In this document: piece after piece, positions 12,420-24,360 of the stretch
Layout of the letters: each line of letters begins with the position of its first letter
How positions within the stretch are numbered: position 1 is the first letter of the stretch
DNA from: Limnanthes douglasii subsp. nivea
Lineage: Eukaryota > Streptophyta > Magnoliopsida > Brassicales > Limnanthaceae
Assembly (NCBI GenBank): GCA_036936605.1
Contig: JAUPFV010000004.1
Location: forward strand, 286,358,009-286,422,008
DNA length: 64,000 nt
Direction: 5' to 3'
Made by a program: the position numbers and the translations under genes
Notes under the pieces: model-generated
The model's database searches: none
What the model saw: the letters and a program-made list of their open reading frames with translations, nothing else
What the model was told of the DNA's origin: nothing

Positions 12420-12750
12420 CTCTCAGCTAATGACACCCGTACAAACTTTGTGTTCGTGAAATGATCCGCAACCATAGAATATGTGTTGATGTGTTCAATC
12501 TTGATCTAACCATTATGGATTCTCTAAATAACACACATGAACTTGATGTTTATATGTTAGACTTGCTCGAGCTACTATTTTAGTTTGAGAACATGACAAC
12601 TAATCGACTATTATAGTAAATAATAAGTAATTTTTCGATTCCTCTACTTTACACAATCCCGTGACTAAGTTGCTAAGCCATAATATTTTGTTCAAAGCCA
12701 CAAAACATGCTACATACTCAATTTTTATTATGGAGGTTGTGACAAATCCT
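12420..12750 (-). pseudogene. Ty1/Copia RNase H C-terminal relic (copy 1)
   Basis: Minus-strand reading gives IKIEYVACFVALNKILWL, the Copia RNase H segment usually written EAEYVA..EA.KE..WL, followed by broken pieces of the CDN..A and KHID region and an FHEH tail. This is the 3' end of the Copia element that fills 12.4-25.8 kb. The part left of 12,538 is present only once. The part from 12,538 onward recurs at 18,941-19,160, which places the left duplication breakpoint inside RNase H. Confidence 0.7.
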
Positions 12751-12751
12751 A

Positions 12752-13220
12752 TTGAAAGCGTGGAAGTTTGATTGTAAGAGTTCGATTGCTACCAAAAGTC
12801 AGCTTGAAAGCAAATTTCAAGCCGAAGAAAAAACCAATAATCATTTTAAGGAAGTGCTTCTTTCAAAATATTTATTTGTAGGTCAAAAGCATCATGATAA
12901 CCTTACATTTTCGAAATTTTTTATGATTTTCAGCACGAATTAAAGGATTCCACAATCAAATTAAAGGAATAACACATTTTTAGGTATCCGAACAAACTAG
13001 TCATTATAAGCCATTGGTTGAGACATTATTTGAGCGAGATGCTTTACATCGATACTTGAAATCTTCGTTAGAAAAGAATATAAACTTACAGGTGACACTT
13101 AAAGGTGAGAGATCAATTCGGAATGAAACTACAATAATTTGCAGGCATAAATAATTTCCAATGCTTACAATGTTGTGTACAAGACTGAGTCTACTTTTGT
13201 TGAATTTTATGAAATGCATA
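12752..13220 (+). pseudogene. Unrecognised ORF relic, duplication copy 1
   Basis: This is the broken counterpart of the 129-codon frame at 19,173-19,562. The reading begins with SSIATKSQLESKFQAEEKTN in both copies. In this copy a one-base change breaks the frame near 12,915 and the rest is spread over different frames. The product is hydrophilic and charged. I do not recognise the family. It runs opposite to the surrounding Copia element, so it is probably part of another nested insertion. Confidence 0.35.
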
Positions 13221-13261
13221 TTAACATTATCTTGGATTATATATGGAAATTTTTATTTAAG

Positions 13262-14879
13262 GAAGATAAGCCAAAATATTTGACAAATCTTAGATAATTC
13301 CGAACAATATTTGGAATGATTTCAAAATTATGTTTAATATGTTTATTGAACTAATCTTATTTTATATGGGAGTTTTATAAAGTTTTATCCTCTGCGAGTG
13401 AATTTATTCACTTATGGTTAATGTTTTTTTTTATTTTGTCATAACTCTTAGTTATTAATTTGCATTTTGTGTGAATCGACTGTTATTCCATATGGTGTAA
13501 TTAATTCAATAGGTAATGTGTTCCAAGGAACATATGTGCTCTTAATTTAGGTTGTATCTAGAGTTTCTAAATTTTGTTTTTTGTTTATTTTTCGAGGGGT
13601 TTCTCTTATGATTGACCATTTTGACAAACAATTTACTTATCATTTGGAGTTTCAAAGACTTGACAGAAGAATACCCAACATACAAGTGCACAATCCTCCA
13701 TGTGAAATATTCATCTTCATTGGAGCTTTTTAGTAGTAGTCGTGACAACAACCATAACCATCAGCTGTCGAATCTCTCCACCATTTATTTTCTTTTACTT
13801 TGGCCAATATGAGTTCACTTGTACTAGTAGTTTTATCGGGGAATTTCAGTCCAGTAGCTGCTTTTTACCACGACCTTTGCTCATAGATATGAAATACGGG
13901 TGGTGCCTTACCCTAATTGCTCAGTTGTTAACTGAGCTAAATCATTCCATTTTGAAAAAAAAGATTTTGTTGCTAGCTTTCAGGATTTAAAGCGAGTAGT
14001 TGCATAAAGTTGTCAGTCAATAGTTTCAGCAGTATGTATATTCTTATGATCCAAACCGAGAGTAGCACTTCTCTCACAAAAATATCCTTACGCACCCCCC
14101 TTTTATCGCCCAAAGACTACGATTTCAATGATGCCACTTTTTTTAATAGGCATCGAGGTCTATCAAGCTTAGCCTTTATAATGAGAGAACTTCAATCAGA
14201 ATACCTATCTACTTTGAACTAAACGCGAACAACCGACTTGCAATGCCAGATATGAGAATAGATTATTCACAGATTCTGAGCTTTTATAAACCATAATTCC
14301 CCTTCCATGAAATAATGATTTCATTCAATCCATTTTGCTACCGTAGATCGTTACCAACAGATGAACGAGCAGTTGATATCAAAATTATTGATTCAAATTC
14401 CAGGCTTTCCTGTACCAATCTAGTGCAGGACGTACTACTGATTGGCCGGGGAGTCCATTTTCTTCTTATAGAACGAAAACAAGCAGTTTTGAACAAAGAA
14501 ATCCAGAACTCCAATTTAGATTTTTTTAATCCTAAATTGAAGTAGCTGGATTTGCATCAAAAGAAACCATAAGTTTCACAGACAATAGACAATAAATATA
14601 CGATAAAAGAGTCTTTGTCTTACCTTTATTTATACACATTCCATAGCTCTCAAAGTTTTAGTCTTACTTTCTTTTCAGCTCATAGTTGTATCCTTAGATA
14701 TTCTTGATTTTGCATAAGAGAATAAATTATTTTTTAGTATAATCTATAGATTCACGCATTGGTTTATTTTAGTAGAATCCTTAGACTCACTCCTTGATAT
14801 CATGACACAAATTAGATTGTAAAAACTTTATTAATTATTTGGTGTCTCGAATCCGAGTACACATCTTATGAAAACAACA
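13262..14879. other. Unassigned repeat interior, copy 1
   Basis: No family is recognised in this stretch, which recurs at about 19,960-21,590. It holds only short broken frames on both strands. A perfect inverted repeat GCTCAGTTG/TTAACTGAGC occurs near 13,919-13,938 and is less perfect in copy 2. Codon-like conservation between copies is weak, so it may be LTR or untranslated retroelement sequence. Confidence 0.4.
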
Positions 14880-15420
14880 TACAATGGGTGATAAAATAGT
14901 CATAACCTATGAATTGTAAAGATGAAGTGTTCTATGTTCCACGAATGCCGGAGCTGGTTTCCTTATTTGTTCAGTAGGCGATACGTGCCAGGTTTTACTT
15001 TGGTTCCAAAATATCAAGGCCTTCCTAATCGTAGGTAACGTTAAATATTTTCTCCACTATTACAACAACTTATACTTTTCTTGCCTCCAAATTATTTCTT
15101 TGATCATAAGGGGATATTAAATGAGGGTATTTCTGTTTTGGCTGAAATTATGACTTCTATATCGTATACCAATGCGAAAGGTATTTCTTGCCTCCAAATT
15201 ATTACTTTATTATTTGGAAATTACGTCTCATTGTCCGTATTAATGATCTCAGTACTCCATAACAACATGGGATGTTTGTTTTTAGGAAGTTGATCACTTC
15301 ATTTGATGGGATGTTTGCTACTGTTTGAGCTTTTACCCATTTGGATAAGTAATATATAATTAATAACAAAAAACATTCTTTCTCGAGAAGATTTAGAAAA
15401 ATGACCTCCAATATTTATTC
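14880..15420 (-). pseudogene. Ty3/Gypsy integrase fragment nested in Copia (copy 1)
   Basis: The minus-strand frame 15,411-15,202 reads YLSKWVKAQTVANIPSNEVI and onward, the integrase core region after the first catalytic Asp. The DNG..FD segment is degenerate. Further along (15,180-14,900) is a scrambled continuation matching the better-preserved version in copy 2. This belongs to a Gypsy element, not to the Copia element around it, and points to a nested insertion or recombination. Confidence 0.65.
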
Positions 15421-15649
15421 TCTATCTATCAAACAATATTGCTTAGGATGTTGTTTCTAATAATACATAATACAACCAAGACTTATTTAAAGTCGCAGAC
15501 CCGTTGACATGTGTCAGAATGCTTGAACTTAGTTTTTATATCTTTCATTATTAGAGTCCAATAGTAACCTTGATAGATGATTATCTTTTGTAATGCTTAT
15601 ATCTGTAGTGTGCCCTTTCATCTCCGTTATAAAGCTCTTTGTGAAACCA

Positions 15650-17300
15650 TAAAGTTTATTTGAGACGATATACATGACTCAGAAATGTCTGATTGATGAA
15701 GCCCTATGGTTGATTCATAATTTTTTTTTGAATTGTGTCATGTAAGAACATGTTTTTCATATCAAGTTGGTAACTGGGCTATTTGTTTTGAAAATACCAA
15801 GGAGAATATAATTTTGATTATGACAGACTTAACAATTGGGTTACATATGACAGGACAATCAATGCTAATAGTGTGTAATTTTTCATTTACCATTAATCAC
15901 GTTTTACAATGCTCCATATAATTACCAACTATGAATTCATGCCAGAACAATCACATATAACTAATAACAAGATTTTCTGATCATCGGGGAACCAATTCTC
16001 ATGTATCATTAACTCAGAAATAATTGAATTCAGTCTACATGACATGTATCCATTGAGGACACATTAAGACTTTAAGATAGGATGTTGGAACATGGTAAAT
16101 ATTATGGGTGAAAGGATGAAAAGTGAATTCTAAGGTTGGTTTAGTGATTCAAAATTTATATTGGGTGTTTGGGATGATGTTGTATTGGCAGAGAGTAGTT
16201 CAAAGTTGGCAGCTTGTGAATTGGAATTTTATGGTAGTGGTGAGCTAGGGGAGGTGGATGATGACAAATAGTTGGAGAATATTGGTTAATTAAGTATGAT
16301 GATAGAACATAAGATGGAGCATTAAAATGAATCATGATCAATATCTCATCGAGAAAGTTATATGTGGTTTGTGGAATTTGGGTATTGAATATGAAAGTGT
16401 TTTCATAAAAAATAAGATGTCGAGAGAGGTACAACTTTCCGATCGTGGGATCAAAGCAACAATACCTTCGAAAATTTGAGGCTAACCGAGGAAATTGCAT
16501 CAGATGGATCTCAAGACGAGTTTATATTATTGGATGATGGATACGTTTTGATAGCATGCACAACCAATCACCCTTAAATAGTCATATATGGGTTGACATT
16601 TGTTTAAAAAAGATGTTGATATTCAGTTGTTAAGGAATTTAGAGGGTAATATTTTGTGGAGGTAGGTGACCGTTGGGAAAACTTCCATCCAAAATATGGT
16701 AGGAAGATTGACATGAATAAGAAGAGCCCAAATGATACATTCAGGAATCTTATCACACATTCCAGCTTACCATTTTGAGGGGAGGTTTGAGACTAAGAGA
16801 AACGAAAGGTTAAACCATGAGATATGTAAAGGTTTTTAATTAATTGTTGTCGAATCAACTCCAAGATCATATTGAAAACTTTTGATGAGTTTGCCAAATT
16901 GAGTGTGGATGAGTTTATAACATTTCACAAAGTCTTAAAATGTTTGAGATTTGAATTTGAGAGGGTAAACTTATATATATCGTGTGAAATGATGAATTAA
17001 CGACATATAATATCAGATCCAGATTTGCTAGATACAAGGACGTCCAAAACTCAAAATGTATATGTTTAAATGGTTTAAAGTCATATATTGAGAATTAAGA
17101 AATGGTAATAATTTACTATTTGACAATTGACACGAAGGAAAAACAAAAACAAACTAATTTTATGATAATTGATAAGAGATTTACGACTAAGAAAATAGAG
17201 AATGATAGGTTCAAAGCAACCGAGATGGTTGTGCCATGACATATCCATGGTAATGTGAAGTAATGCGGTGGTTGGTGAAATGATTGAATACAACTTTTAC
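15650..17300 (-). pseudogene. Ty1/Copia pol relic: pre-integrase, integrase end and reverse transcriptase (copy 1)
   Basis: Read from right to left on the minus strand: at 17,293-17,180 is MSWHNHLGC, the GAG-pre-integrase H...C zinc motif (family WHxRLGH). At 16,460-16,390 is the integrase C-terminal YCCFDPTIGKLYLSRHLIFY. At 15,790-15,650 is YQLDMKNMFLHDTIQKK followed by NQPYGFINQTFLSHVYRLK, the Copia reverse-transcriptase QLDVKNAFLHG block. These stand in the normal Copia order but are separated by stops, frame changes and lost stretches. No intact catalytic domain remains. Confidence 0.72.
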
Positions 17301-17497
17301 GCGCTATTGTGGCGGAAACGAATACTGCAATTTTTAAGATCATTCGATGAAAAACCAAATGGAACAAATTTAATTGAAATATTATTATCGTGGGTAAATT
17401 TTTGAATGAATAATAATTTTTTCATAAGGGTTGGTTAGTGAATAGAGTATGTTGTTTACTGTATTGGATTTATTTGGTAAGTTGTGGAAGTCGTGAT

Positions 17498-17830
17498 CCT
17501 CCTGACGCATTATTAATTCCCTGACATAGATTTACTTGTTGTTAATAGATCGGTAAGAGTATTCTTCCCATAAATAACTCTTTGATAGAGTTCATTATTA
17601 TTTGAACTGATTAGTTAACCCCTATCTATTTGAATTATCGGTCTCAATTCGGGAGGAAGAACCAGTAAGAGACATAAAACCATCCATTCAGGTTCTATAT
17701 TTGTTCGAATAAAATGCTTAGCTAATTCTATACGTCTAACTAAAAAATCCTTTCTTCTTCCTATTTTACGATCTTCCCATTCATTTCCCATGAGACCTCC
17801 TTCTCGTAATTCTTTCTATTCTAACAAAAA
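17498..17830 (-). pseudogene. rpoC1: Nuclear plastid DNA (NUPT): rpoC1 fragment (copy 1)
   Basis: The minus strand reads [19 protein letters not shown], then [27 protein letters not shown] and [20 protein letters not shown]. These are hallmark parts of the plastid-encoded RNA polymerase beta' subunit rpoC1. A few substitutions break it (for example TAG in place of the Trp codon kept in copy 2). It is flanked on both sides by Copia sequence: protease to the right and pre-integrase to the left. It is therefore plastid DNA inserted into a nuclear retroelement, not an organellar contig. Confidence 0.9.
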
Positions 17831-17851
17831 AAAATCTATAATAATATATTT

Positions 17852-18938
17852 TTATTGGTATACAATTACCATTGTCGACAAATAAATGCTCAATGAAATG
17901 AGAGACTTGATTTTACCTAGATCGTATGTTATACGAGCCACTTCTCCCAAGTCCATGTACCATTTATGATCTTGAAAATTGAGTTTCATGTTTGGAAAGG
18001 TTGTATCAATGTGAGTTAGACCAATGAATCTGCAGTTGGGTGCGTTGAATATGATACTGACAAGATTTTTGTTGTATTTATTGGGCCTGATAGGAAATAT
18101 GGGTTGAAACCATCTAACACGGTGCATATTTGTTTTTCGGTCCATACCATTGTTGCGAAGGATATGGGCATGAATGTGAGCTTCACCAAGACCCACTGTT
18201 GTTGTAATGTTGTGAAGGATAGTGGTTTTGAGTAGATTGTCGACCACTTCCCCTTCCCACAAGTTTAGTTTTCTCTCAAATGATTTCCACGTCCACAACC
18301 ATAGGATCGATTCAAATCATAAGGCATGTGATAATATTGTGTTGGACTGGTTGTGGTGTTTTGAGTAATCGATAAACGTATTGGTGGTAACAATAAGAAC
18401 CGTATAACTAGAGTTTTGACGGGCTTGTTGACAATGATGCTCAAGTTGGAGCATGTTCCTAGTCTTCTCCCATGTGAATGAGCTTTGATTTATAAACATA
18501 AAAACCGTTTCAAACTCGCTTGGAAGCCCTCAAATGAGCTGCAACACTAAACGAGACTTACTTATCATATTACCAATATCTCCCAATTGATCTGTGATGT
18601 CCTCAATTTTTGGCAATATTTATCCATTGATCAATATCTTGATTATTTTAGTTTTTCCAATTTTTTTTTCTAGAAAGCTGTTCATAAACCTTTATTGGTA
18701 AACATTTTCGTTTTTAACTATGTAGGACGATCCGTAGAATTATTCTCTAGACTACGTGCTAATAAATTACGGAATACAATGTTGGAAATCCGAGTTAAAA
18801 AATCAATTTTGCCACATCGAACGTTACCATCGTCGTTATGATTGGAGGCTGAGCTCGATCTATATGATTCTGTACTTTCTTCGCCTTAGCATAAAATCAA
18901 AAAAATTGGATCCGGTATAAATATGTTTGCTCCATCAA
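17852..18938 (-). pseudogene. Ty1/Copia gag and protease relic (copy 1)
   Basis: On the minus strand, 18,620-18,500 reads LGDIGNMISKSRLVLQLI and GLPSEF, then FINQSSF, the UBN2-type gag core of Copia elements. 18,499-18,317 follows with a gag C-terminal piece (ARQNSS). 18,298-17,852 runs through a low-complexity region to FQDHKWYMDLGEVARITYD. That corresponds to the Copia protease motif WYMDSGAT, with the catalytic D-S-G changed to D-L-G. A frameshift separates the two open parts, whereas copy 2 keeps them in one 215-codon frame. Confidence 0.78.
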
Positions 18939-19172
18939 ATTGAACTTGATGTTTATATGTTAGACTTGCTTGAGCTACTATTTTAGTTTGAGAACATGAC
19001 AACTTATCAACTATTATAGTAAATAATAAGTGATTTTTCGATTCCTTCTACTTTTTACACAATCGTGTGACTAAGTTGCTAAGCCATAATATTTTGTTAA
19101 AAGCCTCAAAATATGCTACATACTCAATTTGCATTATGGAGGTTGTGACAAATCTTGTTGAAAGCGTAGAAG

Positions 19173-19562
19173 TTGGATTGTAAGAGTTCAATTGCTACCA
19201 AAAGTCAGTTTGAAAGCAAATTTCAAGCCAAAGAAAAAACCAATATTCATTTTAAGGATGTGTTTCTTTCAAAATATTTATTGGTGAGTCAAGAGGATCA
19301 TGATAACCTCACATTTTCGGAAAATTTATATGATTTTCAGCAGGAATTAAAGGATTCCACAATCAAATTAAAGGAAGAACACAGTTTTAGGTATCTCGAA
19401 CAAACTAGTCATTATAGGCCGTTGGTTGAGACATTATTTGAGCGATATGCTTTACATCGATACTTGAAACCTTCGTTAGAAGAGAATATAAATTTACAAG
19501 TGACATTTAAAAGTGAAAGATCAATCTGGAATGAAACTACAATAATTTGCACGCATAAATAA
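19173..19562 (+). CDS. Unrecognised 129-codon ORF (duplication copy 2)
   Basis: The frame opens MDCKSSIATKSQFESKFQAK and is rich in Lys, Glu and Ser, with segments DNLTFSENLYDFQQELKDST and TSHYRPLVETLFERYALHRY. After TAA at 19,560-19,562 a second readable stretch in another frame continues to about 19,727, including YEMHINIILDYIWKFLF. A third, 19,732-19,950, is acidic. Together they suggest one longer gene broken into three. I do not recognise the family, and it is antisense to the surrounding Copia. This copy is less damaged than 12,752-13,220. Confidence 0.4.
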   Translation: MDCKSSIATKSQFESKFQAKEKTNIHFKDVFLSKYLLVSQEDHDNLTFSENLYDFQQELKDSTIKLKEEHSFRYLEQTSHYRPLVETLFERYALHRYLKPSLEENINLQVTFKSERSIWNETTIICTHK

Positions 19563-19731
19563 TTTCCAATGCTTACAATGCTGTGTACAAGATCGAGTCT
19601 ACTTTCGTTCTTGAATTTTATGAAATGCATATTAACATTATCTTGGATTATATATGGAAATTTTTATTTAAGGATGATAAACCACCCACATGTCCTTGGA
19701 CTGATTCTCTAAACCTTATCTTATTAGATCG

Positions 19732-19950
19732 ATGAAAGATAGTTATTATGTTGCTAATATTTTGAAAGAACTTGAAGAACAAAAATTAGCCGATGATGAT
19801 TGTTTTTTGAATGAAGATGATGCTGATCTTCAAAATTTAGTGGTTACTCATCATAGAGAATCAAGCTTAACTCTTCCTCTTGTTGTTGCCGATACCTCTG
19901 TTACTCATTCAGCTACAAATGTGATTCTGATTTCAGAATATAGTCATTAA
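19732..19950 (+). CDS. Acidic 72-codon ORF found only in duplication copy 2
   Basis: The frame reads MKDSYYVANILKELEEQKLA, followed by an acidic run (DDDCFLNEDDADL) and a Ser/Thr-rich tail. It lies in the interval deleted from copy 1. It could be the C-terminal part of the gene relic at 19,173. No family recognised, and it may not be expressed. Confidence 0.3.
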   Translation: MKDSYYVANILKELEEQKLADDDCFLNEDDADLQNLVVTHHRESSLTLPLVVADTSVTHSATNVILISEYSH

Positions 19951-21589
19951 TGTGAATCCAAAATTATGTTTAATATGTTTATTGAACTAATCTTATTTTA
20001 TATGAGAGTTTTATAAAGTTTTATCCTCTGCGAGTGAATTTATTTACTTATGGTTAATGTTTTTTTTGTCATGACTCTTAGTTATTAATTTGCATTTTTG
20101 TTGTGAATAGACTGTTATTCCATATGGTGTAATTAATTCTATAGGTAATGTGTTCCAAGGAACATATGGGCTCATAATTTAGGTTGTATCTAGAGTTTCT
20201 AAATTTTGTTTTTTGTTTATTTTTCAAGGGATTCATGATTTTCCTTAGGGTTTCTCTTAGAAATGACCATTTTGATAAACATTTTACTTATTATTTGGTG
20301 TTTCAAAGACTTGACAAAATAATACCAATATACAAGTGCACAATCCTCCATGTGAAATATTCATCTTCATTGGAGATTTTTAGTAGTAGTCATGACAACA
20401 ACCATAACCATCAGCTGTCGAATCTCTCTACCAATTTATTTTCTTTTACTTTGGCCAATATGAGTTCACTTGTACTAGTAGGATTTATCGGGGAATTTCA
20501 GTCCACCAACTGATTTTTTACCACGGCCCTTGCTTATAGATGTGAAATACGGGTGGTGCCTTACAATGACTGCTCAATTGTTAACTGAGCTAAACCATTC
20601 CCTTTTGAAAAAAAATATTTTGTTGCTAGCTTTAAAGATTTAAAGCGAGTAGTTGCATAAAGTAGTCAGTCAATAGTTTCAGCAATATCTATATTTTAAT
20701 GATCCAAACCAAGAGTAACACTTCGGTAAAAAAAACATCCCTACGCACCCCTTCCCTTTATCGCCTAGAGACTACGATTTCAATGATGCTACTTTTTTTT
20801 ATTGGTATCGAGGTCTATCAAACTTAGCCTTTATAAAGGGGGAACTTCATTCAGAATACCATCTACTTTTAACTAAACGCGAACAACCGACTTGCAATGC
20901 CAGATATGAGAATAAATTGTTCGTAGATTATGAGCTTTTATAAACCATAATTTCCCTTCCATGAAATAATGATTTCATATAATCCTTTTTGCTACCGTTG
21001 ATCATTACCAACAGAGGACCCGACAGTTGATATACAAATTCCACATTCAAAATTCCGGGCTTTCCTTTACCAATCTAGTGCAGGACGTACTACTGATTCA
21101 TTCCAGACCAGTTTGGCTGAGGAGTCCATTTCTTCTAATAGAATGAAAAACAAGTCTTTTGCACAAAGAAATCCAGAATTCCAATTGGGATTTTTTAATC
21201 CTAAATTGAAGTAGATGGATTTTCATCAAAAGAAACCATAAGTTTCACACGCAATAGACAATAAAAAGACAATAAAGGAGTATTCGTCTTACCTTTATTT
21301 ATACACATTCCGTATCTCTCAAAGTATTAGTCTTACCTTCTTTTCAGCTCATAGTTGTATCCTTAGACATTCTTGATTTTGTATAAGCGAATAAATTATT
21401 TTTTAGTATAATCTATAGATTCACACATTGGTTTATTTTAGTAGAATCCTTAGACTCACTCCTTGATTTCATGACACAAATTAGATTGTAAAAACTTTAT
21501 TAATTACTTGGTGTCTCGAATCCGAGTACACATCTTATGAAAACAACATACAATGGGTGATAAAATAGTCATAGCCTATGAATAGTAAA
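19951..21589. other. Unassigned repeat interior, copy 2
   Basis: This is the counterpart of 13,310-14,879. A plus-strand reading around 21,000-21,210 is longer here than in copy 1 (DSFQTSLAEESISSN, then EFQLGFFNPKLK) but I cannot tie it to a family. No other gene is seen. Confidence 0.4.
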
Positions 21590-22260
21590 GATGAAGTGTT
21601 CTATGTTTCGCGGATGCCGGAGCTGGTTTCCTTATTTGTTCAGTAGGCGATATGTTCCAGATTTTACTTTGGTTCCAAAATATCAAGGCCTTCCGAATCG
21701 TAGGTGACGTTTAAATATTTTCTGCACTATTACATCAAGTTATACTTTTCTTGCCTCCAAATTAGTTCCTTGATCATAAGTAAATATTCAAAAGAGGGTA
21801 TTTCTGTTTTGGCTGACATTATAACTTCTATACCGTATACCAATGTGAAAGGTGTTTCATTTGTTAATGCTATGGGGATATTTTTATAGGACCCCAATAA
21901 TTCTTGTAAAGATTATGGCCAATCCATATTGCTCCGTCTAATAATTTTTTTATCCTTTCAAATATTATCCGGTTGATACCATTTGCATGTCTATGAAAAA
22001 GAGACGAGAAAATTTATTTTATACAATTCTTTATGCAAAACTAAATTACTTTATTATTTGGAAATTATGTCTCATTGTCCGTATAAATGATCTCAGTACT
22101 TCATAACAACATGGGATGTTTGTTTTTAGGAAGTTGATCATGTTTGCTACTGCTTGAGCTTTTACCCATTTGAATAAGTAATATATAATTAATAACAAAA
22201 AAAAAAAATCTTTCTCGAGAAGATTTAGAAAAATGACCTTCAATATTTATTTTACATCTA
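21590..22260 (-). pseudogene. Ty3/Gypsy integrase fragment nested in Copia (copy 2)
   Basis: 22,243-22,046 on the minus strand reads YYLFKWVKAQAVANMINFLK and onward. Past the stretch missing in copy 1, 21,880-21,790 reads LTNETPFTLVYGIEVIMSAKT, the integrase segment known in the family as GETPFSLVYG.EAV. The order and spacing suit a Gypsy integrase C-terminal half with frameshifts. This better-preserved copy is what identifies the equivalent piece in copy 1. Confidence 0.72.
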
Positions 22261-22539
22261 TCAAATAATATTGCTTAGGATGTTGTTTCTAATAATACAT
22301 AATACAACTGAGACTTATTTAAAGTCGCAGACCCGTTGACATGTGTCAGAATGCTTGAACTTACTTTTTATATCTTTCATTATTAGAGTCCAATAGTAAC
22401 CTTGATAGATGATTATCTTTTGCAATGCTTATATCTGTAGTGTGCCCTTTAGTCTCCGTTATAAAGCTCTTTGTGAAGCTATAAAGTTATTTTTTGAGAA
22501 GATATACATGAATCAGAAATGTCTGATCGATAGAGCCCG

Positions 22540-24140
22540 ATGGTTGATTCATAAATATTTTTTCTTGAATTGTGTCATGTAAGAACATGTTTTTCACATC
22601 AAGTTGGTAACTGGGCTATTTTTTTTAAATGCCAAGGAGAATATGATTCAGATTATGACAGGCTTAACAATTGGGTTAAATATGACATGACAATCAATGT
22701 AAATAGTGTGTAATTTTCGATTAACCATTAATCACGTTTTACAATGCTCCAAAGAATTAACAACTATGAATTCATGCCAAAATAATCACATATAACTAAT
22801 AACGAGACTGTATGATCATCGGGGAACCAATTCTCATGTATCATTAACTCAGAAATAATTGAATTCAGTCTACATGACATGTATCCATTGAGGATATATT
22901 AATACTTTAAGATAGGATGTTGGAACATGGTAAATATTATGAGTGAAAGGATGAAGAGTGAATTCTAAGGTTGGTTTATTGATTCAAAATTCATATCAGG
23001 TTTGCATGTGGTATGTGTTTGGTATATTGGGTGTTTAGGATGAAGTTGTATTGGCACATAGTAGTTCAAAGTTGGCAGCTTGTAGATTGAAATTTTATGG
23101 TAGTGGTGAGCTAGGGGAGGGGGATGATGAAAAATAGTTGGAAAATATTGGTAATTAAGTATGATGATAGAACATAAGATGGAATATTAAAATAAATCAT
23201 GATCAGTATCTCATCGAGATAGTTGTATGTGGTTGGTGAAATTTGGGTATTGAACATGAAAGTGTTTTCATAAAAAATAATATGTGGAGAGAGGTACAAC
23301 TTTCCGATCATGGGGTCAAAGCAACAATACCTTCAAAAATTTGAGGCTAACCGAGGAAATTGCATCAGCTGGATCTCAAGACGATTTTATATTATTGAAC
23401 AATGGATAAGTTTGGATAGCATGCACAACCAATCATCCTTAGATAGTCATACGTGGGTTGGCAGTTGTTAAATAAAGATGTTGATATTAAGTTGTTAAGG
23501 AATTTGGAGGGTAATATTTTGTGGTGGTAGGTGACCGTTGGGAAAACTTCCATCCAAAATATGGTAGAAAGATTGGCATGAATAAGAAAAGCCTAAATGA
23601 TACATTCAGGAATCTTATCACATGTTCAACCTTACCATTTTGAGGGTAGGTTTGAGACTAAGAGAATCGAAAGGTTAAACCATGAGATGTGTAAAGGTTT
23701 TTAATTAATTGTTGTCAAATCAACTCCAAGATCATATTGAAAACTTTTGATGAGTTTGCCAAATTGAGTGTGAATGAGTTTATAAAACTTCATTAAGTCT
23801 TAAAATGTTTGAGATTTGAATTTGAGAGTGTAAACCTATATATATTGTGTGAAATGATCAATTAACGACATATAATATCGGATCCGGATTTGCTAGATAC
23901 AAGGACGTCCATAAATCAAAATGTATATGTTTAAATGGTATAAAGTTATATATTGAGAATTAAGAAATGGTAATAATTTACTATTCGACAATTGACACGA
24001 AGAACAAACAAAAAATAAACTAATTTTATGATAATTGATACGACATTTACGACTAAAAAAAATCAAGAATGATAGGTTCAAAGTGACCGAGATGGTTGTG
24101 CCATGACATATCCATGGTAATGTGAAGTAATGCGGTGGTT
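22540..24140 (-). pseudogene. Ty1/Copia pol relic (copy 2)
   Basis: This is the equivalent of 15,650-17,300. It holds the integrase C-terminal piece near 23,311 (IGKLYLSPHIIFYENTFMFN), the reverse-transcriptase QLDVKN block near 22,600, and pre-integrase WHNHLG near 24,100. It is broken by stops and indels. Lesions differ from those of copy 1, so much of the decay followed the duplication. Confidence 0.68.
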
Positions 24141-24360
24141 GGTGAAATGAGTGGATACAAGTTTTAAGCGGTATTGTGGCGGAAACAAATATTGCAATTT
24201 TTGAGATCCTTCAAAGTAAATCCCAATGGATCAAATTTAATTGAAATATGATTATCGTGGGTAAATTTTTGAATGAATAATATATTTTTTTATAATGGTT
24301 GGTTGGTGCATATAGTATGTTGTTTTAATGTATTGGATTTATTTGGTAAGTTGTGGAAGT

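Larger units (their letters stand above)
12538..18942. repeat. Tandem segmental duplication, copy 1
   Basis: It matches 18,941-25,805 in the same orientation throughout. Landmarks shared in order are the RNase H end, an unrecognised + ORF, Gypsy integrase, Copia reverse transcriptase, Copia pre-integrase, plastid rpoC1, and Copia protease and gag. Copy 1 is about 460 bp shorter because it lacks roughly 235 bp near 13,262 and roughly 190 bp near 15,190 that are present in copy 2. It meets copy 2 at 18,941-18,942, where only TG is shared by both parental ends. Confidence 0.92.

Noticed and set aside
13905..13945. Possible tRNA gene around GCTCAGTTGTTAACTGAGC
   Set aside because: It is a perfect small inverted repeat but no acceptor stem, anticodon arm or T arm can be built, and it is degraded in the second copy.
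13600..14880. Extended plastid insertion linked to the rpoC1 fragment
   Set aside because: I could not match this stretch to any plastid gene I know, and it is separated from the rpoC1 fragment by clear Copia sequence.
15500..15560. Gypsy zinc-finger-like reading (SDTCQRVC) on the minus strand
   Set aside because: It could extend the Gypsy integrase fragment, but neighbouring sequence reads better as Copia reverse transcriptase, so the assignment is not safe.
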